Assembly (NCBI RefSeq): GCF_006538725.1
Contig: NZ_BJLQ01000003.1
Location: forward strand, 1-64,000
From: Cellulomonas gelida
Lineage (GTDB): Bacteria > Actinomycetota > Actinomycetes > Actinomycetales > Cellulomonadaceae
DNA length: 64,000 bases
Direction of reading: 5' to 3'
Numbering within the stretch: the stretch's first letter is position 1; each line of letters starts with the position of its first letter. The notes beneath the pieces are model-generated. The model did not search any database and was not told the DNA's origin. It saw only the letters and a program-made list of their open reading frames with translations. The position numbers were made by a program, and so were the translations under genes. Below are positions 1 through 9,984 of the stretch, in pieces.

Positions 1-1
1 G

Positions 2-514
2 GCGCTCGCCGACGAGGGCCGCACCGTCCTGGTCTCGAGCCACATCCTCGCGGAGGTCGAGCAGGTCGCCGACACGGTCTCGATCGTCGCGCGCGGGCGC
101 CTCGTCGCCGCGGGTGCGGTCGGGGACCTGGTGCGTGGCCGGGGTCAGGTGCGGGTCGGGGTCGCGGACGTCGCGGCCGCCGTGCCGGTGCTGACGGCGC
201 GCGGGTGGACGGTGCAGCCGGAGGGCGACGGGCTCCTCGTCGGCCGCGGTGACGGCGCGCGTGCCACCGCCAGGGACACTGGCGTGGAAGCCTCCGGCCC
301 GGACGCCACCGGCTCGGACGCCACCGGCTCGGACGTCACTGGCGTGGACGCCGCGCGGGTCAACGAGGTGCTCGCCGGTGCCGGGGTGTTCGCGCACGAG
401 ATCCGCACGGTCCGCGCCGATCTCGAGTCGGTCTTCCTCGAGCTGACCGCTGACGTCGGGGTCGGCGGGACGCAGCGGCGCCTGCGCAGCCGCTCGCACC
501 AGGAGACCCGATGA
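2..514 (+). CDS. ABC transporter ATP-binding protein, C-terminal part (5' end outside window)
   Basis: The reading frame is open from the first base, so only about 170 C-terminal residues are visible. They begin just after the Walker B region: 'TVLVSSHILAEVEQVAD' is the H-loop segment typical of DrrA/CcmA-type ATPases of ABC-2 exporters, followed by 'SIVARGRLVAAG'. The tail is the variable C-terminal domain of this family. It carries an in-frame tandem repeat (about residues 98-116, units like 'TGSDA' from 15-bp DNA repeats near 290-345). The stop overlaps the start of the next gene (ATGA), so the two are translationally coupled. The substrate cannot be inferred. Confidence 0.9.
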   Translation, partial: ALADEGRTVLVSSHILAEVEQVADTVSIVARGRLVAAGAVGDLVRGRGQVRVGVADVAAAVPVLTARGWTVQPEGDGLLVGRGDGARATARDTGVEASGPDATGSDATGSDVTGVDAARVNEVLAGAGVFAHEIRTVRADLESVFLELTADVGVGGTQRRLRSRSHQETR

Positions 515-1509
515 GGGCGCTGCTGCGCGCCGAGCTCGCGCGCGTCCGGGCCCGCTCGGTGGTGTGGGGGACGGCGATCATCCTGGTCGTCGCGGGTCTC
601 GGGCTCGTCATCGCGGCCTGGGACGACACCCGCCCACCGTCGGCGGCGCAGGTCGCTGAGGGCGAGGCGGCGTACGCCGACTACCTGGAGTTCTGGCTCG
701 AGGACCACGACGAGCAGCGGGCGGTGTGCGAGCGGAACCAGGCCAGGGACACGGTGGCGGACTGGGACTGCGAGCGGCTGGACGTGCAGCCCACGCTCGA
801 GGAGTTCCTCGTCCAGGGGTTCCTGCCGTACCGGCCGGGCCTCGTCGAGACGGTCGACGCGCGGTTCGGCCCGGTGGGCTGGCTGCTCGTGGTGGGTCTG
901 CTCGTGATGGGCGTCAGCCTGGTCTCTGCCGACTTCGCCTCCGGAGCGTTCGGGACGTGGCTGACGTTCGCGCCCCGGCGCGGACGCGTGCTGCTGAGCC
1001 GCCTGGGCGCCTCGCTCGTCGCGGCGGTCGTCGTCTCGCTCGTCGCGCTCGCCTCGACCGCGGCCGGGATCGTCGGCGTGCTGGTGTGGAACGACGCGCT
1101 GAAGTCCGGCGACGGCGCAGCGGCGGCGCTGTTCGCCCAGACCGCGGCTCGTGCGCTCGTCGCGGGCCTGTGGGCCACGACGGTCGCGGTGGGTCTCGCG
1201 TTCGCCCTGCGGCACGCCGCGGGGGTCACCGGCCTGGTCGTGTGGTGGGTGGCGGGCATCGAGACCGCGTTGCCGACGATCGTCCCCACCAGCTCCGCGT
1301 GGACGCTCGCGACGAACCTGCGCGCCTGGCTCGACGGCGGGACGACGTACGCGGTCGAGTCGTGCTGGGTCGACGAGGTCGGGGTGGACGTCTGCGGGCC
1401 TGTCGAGCACGTCGTCACCCAGCTGCAGGGCGGGCTGGTGCTGCTCGCGGTCGCACTCGTGTGCGTGGGGCTGGGTGCGCTCGTCTTCCGCGTGCGCGAC
1501 GTGAGCTAG
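511..1509 (+). CDS. ABC-2 type transporter permease
   Basis: A 332-residue membrane protein with an N-terminal TM segment (about 15-35), a large extracytoplasmic loop of about 80 residues and five or so further TM segments from residue 125 to the end. This is the layout of ABC-2 exporter permeases. The ATG overlaps the stop of the ATPase gene by four bases, so it is the membrane partner of that ATPase. The extracytoplasmic loop has two cysteines ('AVCERNQ', 'DWDCERL') and the loop before the last helix two more, so a disulfide is possible. Its TAG stop lies in the same CTAG as the stop of the convergent lipoprotein gene. Confidence 0.88.
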   Translation: MRALLRAELARVRARSVVWGTAIILVVAGLGLVIAAWDDTRPPSAAQVAEGEAAYADYLEFWLEDHDEQRAVCERNQARDTVADWDCERLDVQPTLEEFLVQGFLPYRPGLVETVDARFGPVGWLLVVGLLVMGVSLVSADFASGAFGTWLTFAPRRGRVLLSRLGASLVAAVVVSLVALASTAAGIVGVLVWNDALKSGDGAAAALFAQTAARALVAGLWATTVAVGLAFALRHAAGVTGLVVWWVAGIETALPTIVPTSSAWTLATNLRAWLDGGTTYAVESCWVDEVGVDVCGPVEHVVTQLQGGLVLLAVALVCVGLGALVFRVRDVS

Positions 1510-2153
1510 GGCGTCTGCAGGTCGACGACGACGCGCACCGGGTCTGCCAGCAGCGTGATCCGGACGGGTCGCTGCGCGTCGAGCCCGACGAACGACTGCG
1601 TCTGACCCTCGAACGTCAGCGGCCGGGTCACCTGCTGCACACCGCCGGTCCCCATGACGTCGTGGTCGAGCTCGTCGTGACCGGTGTCCATGGGGTAGGC
1701 CGTGCCGAGGAGGACGACCTGCAGCGTCGCGTCACCGGCGACGTCGAGGACCTCGCCGCTGGGGTCGTCGACCGCCTCGTCGACGTAGCCGACGCGCCAC
1801 CCGGGCAGCCCTTCGCCCGCGAGCTCGTACACGACGCGCTCGTAGCCGTCGTGCACCCCGATCCGCACGTCGACGACCGTGAGCCGGCCGTCCTGCGGCA
1901 GCTGCGAGAGCTCGGTCCCCGGCGCGGTGAAGGCGCCGCCCGTGGGCGCCGACGTCGGGGGAGACGTGGGCTCGGTCGACGCGCCCGGGGTGGGCGGCGT
2001 GCTCGTCGGCGTGCTCACGAGGGTCGGCGTCGGCGACGGCGTCCCGGCCTGGTCGTCGTCGGACGCGCCGCAGCCGGCCAACGTGAACGTGGCCGCCGCG
2101 AGCACCGCGACAGGCGCCGCCCACCGTCGGGCGGTCGGGCTCGTCGTGCGCAT
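1506..2153 (-). CDS. AMIN-like domain lipoprotein
   Basis: A 215-residue predicted lipoprotein. It has an arginine-containing N-terminus, a hydrophobic stretch (about 12-26) and a lipobox LAGC with the acceptor Cys at residue 28. A Ser/Thr/Pro-rich linker runs to about residue 75. The folded part begins 'LTVVDVRIGVHDGYERVVYE' and ends 'PVRVVVDLQ', the pattern of AMIN-like domains found in actinobacterial secreted proteins, where a cell-envelope binding role is assumed from AMIN relatives. A good GGAGGA ribosome site precedes the ATG. It is convergent with the ABC permease, and the two stop codons overlap in CTAG. Function beyond envelope anchoring is unknown. Confidence 0.85.
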   Translation of the reverse strand: MRTTSPTARRWAAPVAVLAAATFTLAGCGASDDDQAGTPSPTPTLVSTPTSTPPTPGASTEPTSPPTSAPTGGAFTAPGTELSQLPQDGRLTVVDVRIGVHDGYERVVYELAGEGLPGWRVGYVDEAVDDPSGEVLDVAGDATLQVVLLGTAYPMDTGHDELDHDVMGTGGVQQVTRPLTFEGQTQSFVGLDAQRPVRITLLADPVRVVVDLQTP

Positions 2154-2334
2154 GCGTCCTCCGTCGCTCGAGCTGCGTGCCGGACCTGCGTGCCGGCCGC
2201 CATCCGTTCTCCGCTGTCACCGTAGGACCTCGCGTCCGGCGGCGAGGCCAGGAGCGCGCGACGGGCCTGACGAGCTCGGAGCCTATCCGCTATGCGGGCA
2301 CGTGAGCCACGATGTGAGACGGCGTGGCGGGGAC
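2154..2334. other. Intergenic region without a recognised gene
   Basis: This stretch separates the divergent lipoprotein gene and the ilvB leader. It carries the ribosome binding site and presumably the promoter of the lipoprotein gene. I see no conserved coding frame or repeat in it. Confidence 0.5.
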
Positions 2335-2363
2335 GTGACATGCAACCGACGCAGGCGTAACCT
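2335..2363 (+). promoter_or_regulatory. Promoter of the ilvB leader transcript
   Basis: GTGACA (2335-2340) and TAACCT (2358-2363) are spaced by exactly 17 bases, fitting a primary-sigma promoter. The -10 ends 7 bases before the GTG of the leader peptide, so the leader ORF is probably translated from a leaderless mRNA. Confidence 0.65.
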
Positions 2364-2370
2364 CGCCTCC

Positions 2371-2412
2371 GTGCAGACGATCCTCGTAGTACTTCCTGAG
2401 CGCGCCGGCTGA
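2371..2412 (+). CDS. ilvB leader peptide (13 residues, attenuation control)
   Basis: GTG start, 13 codons, TGA stop. The peptide [13 protein letters not shown] contains a block I-L-V-V-L, the three end products of the pathway encoded downstream. The codons used there include GTA GTA CTT CCT, which are rare in this G/C-ending genome and so well suited to ribosome stalling. A hairpin and a terminator follow at once. This is the classic arrangement of a branched-chain amino acid attenuator, as known for ilvB operons of other actinobacteria such as Corynebacterium. The sequence shows the peptide and hairpins; stalling control is inferred. Confidence 0.8.
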   Translation: MQTILVVLPERAG

Positions 2413-2490
2413 GGCCAGCAGTCCAGGCTTCGTCAGCGCGCTCACCCCTCGCACCGTCGGCAGCAGCCCGACGCGAGGGGTTTTCTGTTT
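2398..2490 (+). terminator. Attenuator hairpins upstream of ilvB
   Basis: Two stem-loops follow the leader peptide. The first pairs GAGCGCG (2398-2404) and CTGA (2409-2412) with TCAG (2433-2436) and CGCGCTC (2437-2443); the peptide stop codon lies in its 5' arm. The second is an intrinsic terminator: CCCCTCGC (2445-2452) pairs with GCGAGGGG (2473-2480), an inner GTCGG pairs with CCGAC, and a T-rich run (TTTTCTGTTTT) follows. Transcription into ilvB would require read-through of this terminator. I could not identify a clean antiterminator pairing by eye. Confidence 0.75.
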
Positions 2491-2581
2491 TCACCGACTT
2501 GCTCTCACCGACCGACTCTCACTGACCGGCACCACCAGCACCACCACGCAGCACCCCGCAACCAGCAGCAGGGAGACACCG

Positions 2582-4468
2582 ATGGTCCAGGGCCCCCACC
2601 CGGCACCGCCGCGGACGCCCGCGAGCCCCGCCGTGGTCGGCGCGACGGCGCGGCCCGCGCCCGCAGTCCCGACCCCCGCCGTCCCGTCGACGAAGGCCGT
2701 CCCGCCGACGAAGGTCGTCGAGCAGGTCTCGGGCGCGAAGTCGATCGTCCGCTCGCTCGAGGAGGCCGGGGCCGAGGTCGTCTTCGGCATCCCGGGCGGC
2801 GCGATCCTGCCGACGTACGACCCGCTCATGGACTCGACCCGGCTGCGCCACATCCTCGTGCGTCACGAGCAGGGCGGCGGGCACGCGGCCACCGGCTACG
2901 CGGCCGCGACGGGCCGCGTGGGCGTGTGCATGGCGACGTCCGGGCCGGGCGCGACGAACCTCGTGACCCCGATCGCCGACGCGAACATGGACTCGATCCC
3001 GCTGGTCGCCATCACCGGGCAGGTCGGCGCCGCGATGATCGGCACGGACGCGTTCCAGGAGGCCGACATCGTCGGCATCACCCTGCCCGTGACCAAGCAC
3101 AACTACCTCGTCACGGACCCCGACGACATCCCGCGCGTGATCGCCGAGGCGTTCCACGTCGCGTCGACCGGGCGCCCGGGCCCGGTGCTCGTCGACATCG
3201 CGAAGTCCGCGATGCAGGCGCAGACCACGTTCACGTGGCCGCAGGAGATCTCGCTGCCCGGGTACCACCCGGTGACCAAGCCGCACGCCAAGCAGATCCG
3301 CGAGGCCGCACGGCTGCTCGCGACCGCGCGTCGGCCCGTGCTGTACGTCGGCGGCGGAGTGATCCGGGCCGGGGCCGCCGCGCAGCTGCGCGCGCTCGTC
3401 GACGCGTCCGGTGCCGCGGTCGTCACGACCCTCATGGCCCGCGGCGCGCTGCCCGACACCCATCCGCAGCACCTGGGCATGCCGGGCATGCACGGGACGG
3501 TCGCGGCAGTCGCGGCGCTGCAGAAGTCGGACCTGATCGTCGCGCTCGGTGCGCGGTTCGACGACCGCGTGACCGGCAAGCTCTCGTCGTTCGCGCCGTA
3601 CGCGACCGTGGTGCACGCCGACATCGACCCCGCGGAGATCGGCAAGAACAAGGCGGTCGACGTGCCGATCGTCGGCGACCTGCGCGAGGTCCTGACGGAC
3701 CTCCTGCCCGAGCTCGAGCGCGAGCACGCGCAGCACGGCAAGCCGGACCTCGAGGCCTGGTGGCGCCAGCTCGACGCGTGGCGCGAGACGTTCGGGCTGG
3801 GCTTCGACGAGCCCTCCGACGGTCACCTCGCACCGCAGTACGTCATCCAGCGCATCGGCGAGCTCACCGGACCCGAGGCGACGTACGTCGCGGGCGTGGG
3901 GCAGCACCAGATGTGGGCCGCGCAGTTCATCAAGTACGAGCGGCCCAACTCGTGGCTCAACTCCGGCGGCCTGGGCACCATGGGCTACGCGGTGCCCGCG
4001 GCCATGGGTGCCAAGGTCGGCGAGCCGGACCGCACGGTCTGGGCGATCGACGGCGACGGCTGCTTCCAGATGACCAACCAGGAGCTCGCGACCTGCGCGA
4101 TCAACGACATCCCGATCAAGGTCGCGGTCGTCAACAACTCCTCGCTGGGCATGGTGCGCCAGTGGCAGACGCTGTTCTACGAGTCGCGGTACTCGAACAC
4201 CGACCTGCACACGGGCCACGACACCGTGCGCATCCCGGACTTCGTCAAGCTCGCGGACGCGTACGGCTGCGTCGGGCTGCGCTGCGAGACGAAGGCGGAC
4301 GTCGACGCGACGATCAAGCGCGCGCTCGAGATCGACGACCAGCCGGTCGTCGTCGACTTCACCGTCTCGCGGGACGCGATGGTGTGGCCGATGGTCGCGG
4401 CAGGCCTGAGCAACGACGACATCCAGTACGCGCGGGGCATCTCCCCGGCGTGGGACCGGGAGGACTGA
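2582..4468 (+). CDS. ilvB: Acetolactate synthase large (catalytic) subunit
   Basis: A 628-residue TPP- and FAD-dependent enzyme that condenses two pyruvates, or pyruvate with 2-oxobutyrate, in the first common step of valine/leucine and isoleucine synthesis. After an Ala/Pro-rich N-terminal extension (about residues 1-50, common in actinobacteria) come the TPP pyrimidine-binding domain ('[15 protein letters not shown]', catalytic Glu in '[14 protein letters not shown]'), the central domain and the TPP pyrophosphate domain with the GDG motif ('[11 protein letters not shown]') and '[14 protein letters not shown]'. The length is normal. A GGGAGA ribosome site precedes the ATG. Followed by ilvN and ilvC in the conserved operon order; expression is probably controlled by the upstream attenuator. 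Confidence 0.97.
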   Translation: MVQGPHPAPPRTPASPAVVGATARPAPAVPTPAVPSTKAVPPTKVVEQVSGAKSIVRSLEEAGAEVVFGIPGGAILPTYDPLMDSTRLRHILVRHEQGGGHAATGYAAATGRVGVCMATSGPGATNLVTPIADANMDSIPLVAITGQVGAAMIGTDAFQEADIVGITLPVTKHNYLVTDPDDIPRVIAEAFHVASTGRPGPVLVDIAKSAMQAQTTFTWPQEISLPGYHPVTKPHAKQIREAARLLATARRPVLYVGGGVIRAGAAAQLRALVDASGAAVVTTLMARGALPDTHPQHLGMPGMHGTVAAVAALQKSDLIVALGARFDDRVTGKLSSFAPYATVVHADIDPAEIGKNKAVDVPIVGDLREVLTDLLPELEREHAQHGKPDLEAWWRQLDAWRETFGLGFDEPSDGHLAPQYVIQRIGELTGPEATYVAGVGQHQMWAAQFIKYERPNSWLNSGGLGTMGYAVPAAMGAKVGEPDRTVWAIDGDGCFQMTNQELATCAINDIPIKVAVVNNSSLGMVRQWQTLFYESRYSNTDLHTGHDTVRIPDFVKLADAYGCVGLRCETKADVDATIKRALEIDDQPVVVDFTVSRDAMVWPMVAAGLSNDDIQYARGISPAWDRED

Positions 4469-4532
4469 GCGGAATGCAGCGGAAGTTGAGGGCCGCAGCG
4501 AAGCAAGGCGCTCGGCTGCAGCGGAATGCAGC
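4469..4532 (+). repeat. Repeated element in the ilvB-ilvN spacer
   Basis: The 96-bp spacer contains GCGGAATGCAGC twice as an exact 12-bp direct repeat (4469-4480 and 4521-4532). Overlapping GCAGCGGAA copies lie at 4476-4484 and 4518-4526. In the intervening bases CCGCAGC and GCTGCAG can pair. No function is known. Confidence 0.6.
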
Positions 4533-4564
4533 CTCAGGCCGACCGACGGGAACAGGGGACTGAC

Positions 4565-6198
<1,634 letters not shown>

Positions 6199-6212
6199 CC
6201 TGAGCCTCACGC

Positions 6213-6258
6213 ACGACGAGAGCGCGGCGCCCAGACTCGGGTGCCGCGCTCTCGTCGT
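6213..6258 (+). terminator. Terminator after ilvC
   Basis: ACGACGAGAGCGCGGC (6213-6228) pairs perfectly with GCCGCGCTCTCGTCGT (6243-6258), a 16-bp stem with a 14-base loop. There is no clear T-run, as is common in high-GC actinobacteria. Confidence 0.8.
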
Positions 6259-6325
6259 CCCCGCGCGTGCCGGACGCGTTCGTCGGGCAGGATGGGCGCA
6301 CCGGTCCGGCGACGAGGGGTGTGGC

Positions 6326-6760
6326 ATGAGCACGTACGACGACACGGTCGACCCGGCCGACGAGCACGCCGACATCGCCACGGACGGTGACGACCGCATC
6401 ACCGCGTTCTGGCAGGCGGCGCGCGGACACGTGGGCTTCGGCAAGCTCGAGGGGGTCGTCGGCGCGGTGCCCCTGGACGTCGTCCCGCCGCCGTCGTTCT
6501 CGTACGGCGAAGGTGCGGAGGCCGACGACGCGGTGCGCGCGATCCTCGCGCAGCAACGCACGTCGGCGAGCACCGCGCGCGACGAGTTCGGCGAGGGCGA
6601 CGAGCTGCCGCGCGTGGGCGACCTCGCGATCGTGCTGGACAGCGCGGGGGAGCCGCGCGCCCTGGTCCGCACGACGGCCGTGACCGTCACCGACGAGTCG
6701 GTCCAGGAGAGCTACGAGCTCGTCTACCCGACGCGCGGCCCGACGCCGGCGATCGACTGA
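6326..6760 (+). CDS. ASCH domain-like protein
   Basis: A 144-residue soluble protein. The segments 'ITAFWQAARGHVGFGKLEG', 'TSASTARDEFGEGDELPRVG' and 'DLAIVLDSAGEPRALVRTT' follow the ASCH pattern: aromatic FW start, a Lys/Thr-Ala-Thr-like motif, P-x-x-G-D, then a beta-strand with G-E-P-x-x-x-x-x-T. ASCH is a PUA-like fold thought to bind RNA or nucleotides. In this copy the usual K(T/S)AT motif reads 'TSAST', so substrate binding may differ. It sits alone between the ilvC terminator and leuB. Family assignment is by motif only. Confidence 0.65.
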   Translation: MSTYDDTVDPADEHADIATDGDDRITAFWQAARGHVGFGKLEGVVGAVPLDVVPPPSFSYGEGAEADDAVRAILAQQRTSASTARDEFGEGDELPRVGDLAIVLDSAGEPRALVRTTAVTVTDESVQESYELVYPTRGPTPAID

Positions 6761-6845
6761 CGGGGCCCCCTGCGGCGGCCGGTGCCTGTGGCCGCATCGT
6801 GAGATGGACAGTCCGGGGAATGGGACGCGCGGTTAGGCTCAGGAC

Positions 6846-7910
6846 ATGAGCAGCAGCGCCACCGCCCGTGACATCAACCTCGCCGTCGTCGCCGGAGACG
6901 GCATCGGCACCGAGGTCGTCGAGCAGGGCCTGCTCGTCCTGGACTCGGTCCTGTCGGGCTCGGGCGTCGGGGTCACGACGACGGACTTCGACCTGGGCGC
7001 TCGCCGCTGGCACGCCACCGGCGAGACGCTGACGGACACCGACCTCGAGGCGATCCGCACGCACGACGCGATCCTGCTCGGCGCGATCGGCGACCCGAGC
7101 GTCCCCTCGGGCGTGCTCGAGCGCGGCCTGCTCCTCAAGCTCCGCTTCGCCCTGGACCACTACGTGAACCTGCGCCCCGGCAAGCTCTTCCCGGGCGTGA
7201 CCGGACCGCTGGCGAACCCCGGCGAGGTCGACTTCGTCGTCGTCCGCGAGGGGACCGAGGGCCCGTACGTCGGCAACGGCGGCGCGATCCGCGTCGGGAC
7301 GCCGCACGAGGTCGCGAACGAGGTCAGCGTCAACACCGCGTTCGGCGTCGAGCGCGTCGTGCGTGACGCGTTCGCCCGTGCCGCCGCGCGTCCGCGCAAG
7401 AAGCTCACGCTGGTCCACAAGCACAACGTCCTGGTGCACGCCGGCCACCTGTGGCGCCGCACGGTCGAGGCCGTCAACGCCGAGTTCCCGGACGTGACGG
7501 TCGACTACCTGCACGTCGACGCCGCGACGATCTTCCTGGTGACGAACCCGAGCCGGTTCGACGTGATCGTCACGGACAACCTGTTCGGCGACATCCTCAC
7601 GGACCTCGCGGCGGCCATCACGGGCGGTATCGGCCTCGCGGCCAGCGCGAACATCAACCCGGACCGCACGGCGCCGAGCATGTTCGAGCCCGTGCACGGC
7701 TCCGCGCCCGACATCGCGGGTCAGGGCAAGGCCGACCCGACGGCCACGGTGCTGTCGGTCGCGCTCCTGCTGGACCACCTGGGCCTGCACTCGCAGGCCC
7801 GCACGGTCGAGGACGCCGTGGCGGCCGACCTGGCCGAGCGCGGCTCCGCCGAGCGAGTACGTTCGACGGCCGAGGTGGGCAAGGACCTCGCCGCGCGCGT
7901 CGCCGGCTGA
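6846..7910 (+). CDS. leuB: 3-isopropylmalate dehydrogenase
   Basis: A 354-residue NAD-dependent decarboxylating dehydrogenase of leucine synthesis. Diagnostic motifs are '[15 protein letters not shown]', '[16 protein letters not shown]', the metal/substrate site '[18 protein letters not shown]' and the cofactor loop '[15 protein letters not shown]'. The length is normal. TAGGCT at 6834-6839 ends six bases before the ATG and no ribosome site is seen, so the message is probably leaderless and separate from ilvBNC. It is followed by ilvE 70 bases downstream. Confidence 0.97.
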   Translation: MSSSATARDINLAVVAGDGIGTEVVEQGLLVLDSVLSGSGVGVTTTDFDLGARRWHATGETLTDTDLEAIRTHDAILLGAIGDPSVPSGVLERGLLLKLRFALDHYVNLRPGKLFPGVTGPLANPGEVDFVVVREGTEGPYVGNGGAIRVGTPHEVANEVSVNTAFGVERVVRDAFARAAARPRKKLTLVHKHNVLVHAGHLWRRTVEAVNAEFPDVTVDYLHVDAATIFLVTNPSRFDVIVTDNLFGDILTDLAAAITGGIGLAASANINPDRTAPSMFEPVHGSAPDIAGQGKADPTATVLSVALLLDHLGLHSQARTVEDAVAADLAERGSAERVRSTAEVGKDLAARVAG

Positions 7911-7980
7911 GGTCGCACCCCGTCCCACCGAAGGCCGTCGCCGGGTACCGTCAGACCAGTCCCAGGTGAAAGGCCCCACC

Positions 7981-9090
7981 ATGAGCACCGTCGCTTCCTC
8001 CACGTCGGCCGACCTCTTCGAGGTGCACGCGTCGGCGAACCCCGTCCCCGCCGACGAACGAGCCGAGCTGCTCGCCGCGCCGCGCTTCGGGACCGTCTTC
8101 ACGGACCACATGGCCCGCGTGTCCTACTCGCAGGCGGACGGCTGGCACAGCCGCCGCGTCGAGCCGTACGGCCCTCTCCAGCTCGACCCCGCCACCGCGG
8201 TGCTGCACTACGGCCAGGAGATCTTCGAGGGTCTCAAGGCGTACCGGCACGCCGACGGCTCGGTCTGGACGTTCCGGCCGCAGGCCAATGCCGAGCGCTT
8301 CGCGCGGTCGGCGTACCGGCTCGCGCTGCCGCAGCTGCCCGAGGCCGACTTCCTCGGCTCGATCGAGGCGCTCGTGCGCACCGACCTCGCGTGGGTCCCC
8401 ACGGGCGAGGAGACGAGCCTGTACCTGCGGCCCTTCATGTACGCCTCCGAGCCGTTCCTCGGCGTGCGGCCCTCGCTCGAGGTCGAGTACCTGGTGATCG
8501 CCTCGCCCGTCGGCCCGTACTTCTCCGGCGGGGTCAAGCCCGTGGCGATCTGGGTCGACCAGGAGCTGCACCGCGCGGGTGCGGGCGGCACGGGTGCGGC
8601 CAAGTGCGGCGGCAACTACGCGGCGAGCCTGCTGCCCCAGCAGCTCGCGTACGACCAGGGCTGCGAGCAGGTGTGCTTCCTCGACGCGTCGACGAACACG
8701 TACCTCGAGGAGCTCGGCGGGATGAACGTGGTCGTCGTGCACGCCGACGGCTCCGTGGTCACGCCACCGGTGTCGGGCTCGATCCTCGAGGGCGTGACGC
8801 GCTCGTCGATCCTGCAGCTCCTGAGCGACGCCGGGCACGAGGTCGACGAACGTCCCGTGGCCCTCGCCGACCTGCGCGCCGGCCTCGCGGACGGCTCGAT
8901 CACCGAGGTGTTCGCGTGCGGCACCGCCGCGGTCATCACGCCGATCGGGCGGCTCAAGAGCACCGACTTCGACCTCACGGTCGGTGACGGCGGGGCAGGC
9001 CCCGTCACGATGCGCACGCGCGCCGAGCTCACCGACATCCAGTACGGCCGCGCGGCCGACCGGCACGGCTGGCTGCACCGCCTGGTCTGA
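7981..9090 (+). CDS. ilvE: Branched-chain amino acid aminotransferase
   Basis: A 369-residue fold-IV PLP enzyme performing the last (reversible) step of valine, leucine and isoleucine synthesis with glutamate as amino donor. Motifs are 'LHYGQEIFEGLKAYR', the PLP lysine in 'GTGAAKCGGNYAAS', and 'EELGGMNVVVV' with 'TPPVSGSILEGVTR'. I start at ATG 7981, which is preceded by AGGTGAAAGG; a GTG 15 bases upstream lies inside that ribosome site. It probably shares a transcript with leuB and ends at a strong terminator. Confidence 0.96.
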   Translation: MSTVASSTSADLFEVHASANPVPADERAELLAAPRFGTVFTDHMARVSYSQADGWHSRRVEPYGPLQLDPATAVLHYGQEIFEGLKAYRHADGSVWTFRPQANAERFARSAYRLALPQLPEADFLGSIEALVRTDLAWVPTGEETSLYLRPFMYASEPFLGVRPSLEVEYLVIASPVGPYFSGGVKPVAIWVDQELHRAGAGGTGAAKCGGNYAASLLPQQLAYDQGCEQVCFLDASTNTYLEELGGMNVVVVHADGSVVTPPVSGSILEGVTRSSILQLLSDAGHEVDERPVALADLRAGLADGSITEVFACGTAAVITPIGRLKSTDFDLTVGDGGAGPVTMRTRAELTDIQYGRAADRHGWLHRLV

Positions 9091-9105
9091 GGCGACGAAG
9101 CACGA

Positions 9106-9147
9106 CGACGAGAGGGGACGCACCTACCCGGGCGTCCCCTCTCGTCG
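9106..9147. terminator. Bidirectional terminator after ilvE
   Basis: CGACGAGAGGGGACG (9106-9120) pairs perfectly with CGTCCCCTCTCGTCG (9133-9147), a 15-bp stem with a 12-base loop between convergent genes. Just after it, from 9152 to about 9200, there are three imperfect copies of a TACCGCCCCAGGTCG-like 15-mer. Confidence 0.8.
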
Positions 9148-9192
9148 TGCTGTACCGCCCCAGGTCCGTACCGCCCCAGGTCGTGAACCGCC

Positions 9193-9789
9193 TCAGGTCG
9201 TGACGACCGCCGTCGTGCGCGCGAGCACGCCGGACAGCAGCGACCAGATCGCGACACCGATCAGCAGGTTGACCAGACCGGTGCACAGCGCCGACGTCGT
9301 GTCGTCGGTCAACGTCAGCGGCAGCAACGCCGCGACGACGATGCCGAGCGCGAGGATCCAGCCGAAGAACGCGCGAGGGCGGGGCGTCGAGACGACGAGC
9401 AGGTGCAGCAGCGCGGCCGCGGCGATCGCCGCGACGAAGCCCGCGAGCCCGTACGCGAGGTAGTCGTTCTCGACCCCGGCGGGGTCCTTGACGACGAGGT
9501 CGACGTCGAGGATCGACTGGAGGACGAGCACGCCGACCACGCCGACGAGCGCGGCGACGAGCGCGGTCGCGAACGCGCCGCCCCAGAACGGGCCGGCCCG
9601 CAGCACGACTCGCGACCGTGGCGGCGGCGTCGGCCCGGGTGGTGCCCACGCCGGGGGAACGGCGCCGGCCGGGGTCACGGCGGGCGGCGGGGCGGACGCC
9701 GCGGGGACGGCGGGCTCGGGGACGACGGGCGGCATCCGCCGGGTGACGGGCTGACGGTCGGGTGGCGGATCAGGGGGCAGTGCGCTCAC
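9193..9789 (-). CDS. Four-helix membrane protein (DUF6069-like), function unknown
   Basis: A 198-residue protein with a Pro/Ala-rich cytoplasmic N-terminus of about 60 residues followed by four predicted TM segments (about 68-90, 108-130, 136-158, 166-188). The charged loop after the first helix ('VDLVVKDPAGVENDY') would be extracytoplasmic. The architecture resembles the DUF6069 membrane proteins of actinobacteria, but I assign this only by layout. The GTG start has GGAGG five bases upstream. A TAGCGT hexamer 45 bases upstream may be its -10. It stands alone and is convergent with ilvE. Confidence 0.75.
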   Translation of the reverse strand: MSALPPDPPPDRQPVTRRMPPVVPEPAVPAASAPPPAVTPAGAVPPAWAPPGPTPPPRSRVVLRAGPFWGGAFATALVAALVGVVGVLVLQSILDVDLVVKDPAGVENDYLAYGLAGFVAAIAAAALLHLLVVSTPRPRAFFGWILALGIVVAALLPLTLTDDTTSALCTGLVNLLIGVAIWSLLSGVLARTTAVVTT

Positions 9790-9942
9790 ACGGGCCTCCA
9801 GGTGTGCGGACGACGAGCGTCGTCGTCCCGATTCACGCTAGTGACCTCGCGGCCGGCCGCATCTCGAGGCGCTGCCGCTCGCGCGTGCGTCCGAGGGGTG
9901 GAACCCGGCGTGCCGGGCGTGACCGCGGCGGGTGGCGTGTGT
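9790..9942. other. Intergenic region between a membrane protein gene and the cimA leader
   Basis: Contains the ribosome site and a possible -10 (TAGCGT on the minus strand, 9835-9840) of the minus-strand gene, and GTGACC near 9919, a candidate -35 for the cimA leader transcript. I see no further gene. Confidence 0.5.
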
Positions 9943-9954
9943 CACCATGGCGGC

Positions 9955-9984
9955 ATGTCCCCGTGGACCTCGATTATCGACTAG
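9955..9984 (+). CDS. cimA leader peptide (9 residues, candidate attenuator)
   Basis: ATG TCC CCG TGG ACC TCG ATT ATC GAC TAG encodes MSPWTSIID. It has two adjacent isoleucine codons, one of them ATT, which is rare in this genome. It is followed at once by a hairpin and an intrinsic terminator and then by citramalate synthase, the entry enzyme of threonine-independent isoleucine synthesis. CACCAT at 9943-9948, six bases before the ATG, could be a weak -10, which would make the leader leaderless. The tryptophan codon is unexplained. The role as an isoleucine sensor is inferred. Confidence 0.65.
   Translation: MSPWTSIID

Noticed and set aside
145-1410. 421-codon minus-strand ORF opposite the ABC exporter genes
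   Set aside because: No recognisable motif, crosses two clear plus-strand genes, and composition is that of an antisense frame.
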